A stretch of 5,928 nucleotides of DNA from Firmicutes bacterium UBA5500 (GTDB taxonomy: Bacteria > Bacillota > UBA994 > UBA5500). Below the pieces are notes generated by a model, which did not search any database, had not been told where the DNA came from, and saw only the letters and a program-made list of their open reading frames with translations. The DNA lies in assembly GCA_002427055.1 (NCBI GenBank), contig DIPA01000040.1, forward strand, positions 14,870 through 20,797. The letters run 5' to 3'. A program made the position numbers and the translations under genes. Positions 5,248-5,928 of this stretch are shown in pieces. The first letter of the stretch is position 1. The number at the start of each line of letters is the position of its first letter.

Positions 5248-5928
5248 AAACGTGCGTTGGCTATTAGCGCAATGGTCAATCAACCTTTCATCGGCAATGG
5301 CCTATCGCATTAGTTTCCTAACACAGATGGTTTTCATGTTGGTTAACGATGTGCTTCTGCTTTTCTTCTGGTGGGTGCTGCTACAATTGGTGCCCGATAT
5401 CGGAGGCTGGGGCATGGCCGATGTTTGGCTAATGTATGGTCTGGCCGCAGGCGGCTTTAGTGTGGTTGCTCTGCTAGCAGGTAACTATAACCGCTTAGCA
5501 AGCATCATCTCAGAGGGGCAACTCGATTACTACTTGGCCTTGCCCAAAAACGTCCTTTTGCATGTACTAGTTAGCCGCACCGACTTCGCTGCAGTTGGCG
5601 ATCTACTCTTTGGGTTAGTTTTGGGAGCCTTAGGTTGTCGCGCTTTAGGTGCCAACTACCTGCTGTTTTTGCTGTTCATGGCCACAGCTGGGTCAATGAT
5701 GTGTGCCTTCTCAATTATTACCAACAGCCTTGCCTTTTTCTTTGGTCGCAGCGAAGCTATTAGCCGACAGCTGGCGGAAGCCATCATGAGTTTTAGCATG
5801 TATCCGGGCACTATCTATCAAGGAGCGGCCCGTTTCATCGTGCTCTTCTTGGTACCTGCTGGCTTTGTGACTCATATACCAGTAGAAACCCTACGCCATT
5901 TCAACAGTATAGGCGTTTGGCAAGTGCT
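5231..5928 (+). CDS. ABC-2 type transporter permease 2 (COG3694-like, 3' truncated)
   Basis: The second membrane subunit, open to the right edge with 232 codons visible of an expected 260 or so. The ATG at 5231 overlaps permease 1 by 17 bases and is preceded by a GGGGGGTGA tract about 10 bases upstream; a GTG at 5240 is a weaker alternative. Hydrophobic helices lie near residues 31-54, 64-83, 118-138, 142-168 and 200-216. SIISEGQLDYYLALPKN (91-107) aligns with VKSGQIAYLLAKPLN of permease 1, so the two permeases are distant paralogues. ATPase plus two unequal permeases is the standard COG4586-4587-3694 set. Any further operon genes, or an end-of-operon terminator, lie beyond the window. Confidence 0.9.
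   Translation, partial: MSTVAKNVRWLLAQWSINLSSAMAYRISFLTQMVFMLVNDVLLLFFWWVLLQLVPDIGGWGMADVWLMYGLAAGGFSVVALLAGNYNRLASIISEGQLDYYLALPKNVLLHVLVSRTDFAAVGDLLFGLVLGALGCRALGANYLLFLLFMATAGSMMCAFSIITNSLAFFFGRSEAISRQLAEAIMSFSMYPGTIYQGAARFIVLFLVPAGFVTHIPVETLRHFNSIGVWQV

Overview
This 5.9 kb window reads like chromosomal DNA of a low-to-mid GC Gram-positive bacterium, probably an anaerobic clostridia-like member of the Bacillota. Four things suggest this: strong AGGAGG-type ribosome binding sites, compact operons with overlapping genes, sigma-A type promoters, and a ykkC-family riboswitch that works by intrinsic termination. The taxon is an inference and no species is recognised. All genes lie on the + strand.

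Region 1 (1-907) holds the end of a chromate-type (CHR family) transporter made of two short subunits. The first is cut by the left edge, the second is complete, and they overlap by ATGA. A modest hairpin terminator follows. Region 2 (941-1543) is a single gene of about 200 codons that I do not recognise, with a clear ribosome binding site.

Region 3 (1602-3247) is a two-gene unit with its own promoter (TGGACA, 17 bp, TATTAT). It encodes a ribose-phosphate pyrophosphokinase (PRPP synthase) and, three bases later, a Nudix-family hydrolase with a non-canonical Nudix box. A strong terminator overlaps the Nudix stop codon.

Region 4 (3251-5928) is the most interesting part. A promoter whose -35 box is overlapped by a perfect inverted repeat drives a leader of about 150 nt. 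The leader carries a ykkC-class riboswitch that looks like subtype 2 (ppGpp/PRPP/nucleotide-sensing) rather than guanidine-I. The aptamer's 3' half is reused as the 5' strand of a long terminator hairpin that ends 1 nt before the AGGAGG ribosome binding site, so ligand binding should turn expression on. Downstream lie three overlapping genes for an uncharacterised ABC-2 type transporter: an ATPase, permease 1, and permease 2 cut by the right edge.

The likely logic is that an alarmone or nucleotide metabolite switches on an ABC exporter of unknown substrate. The adjacent upstream operon makes PRPP and a probable nucleotide-cleaving Nudix enzyme, which makes the ligand question pointed, although a terminator separates the two units.
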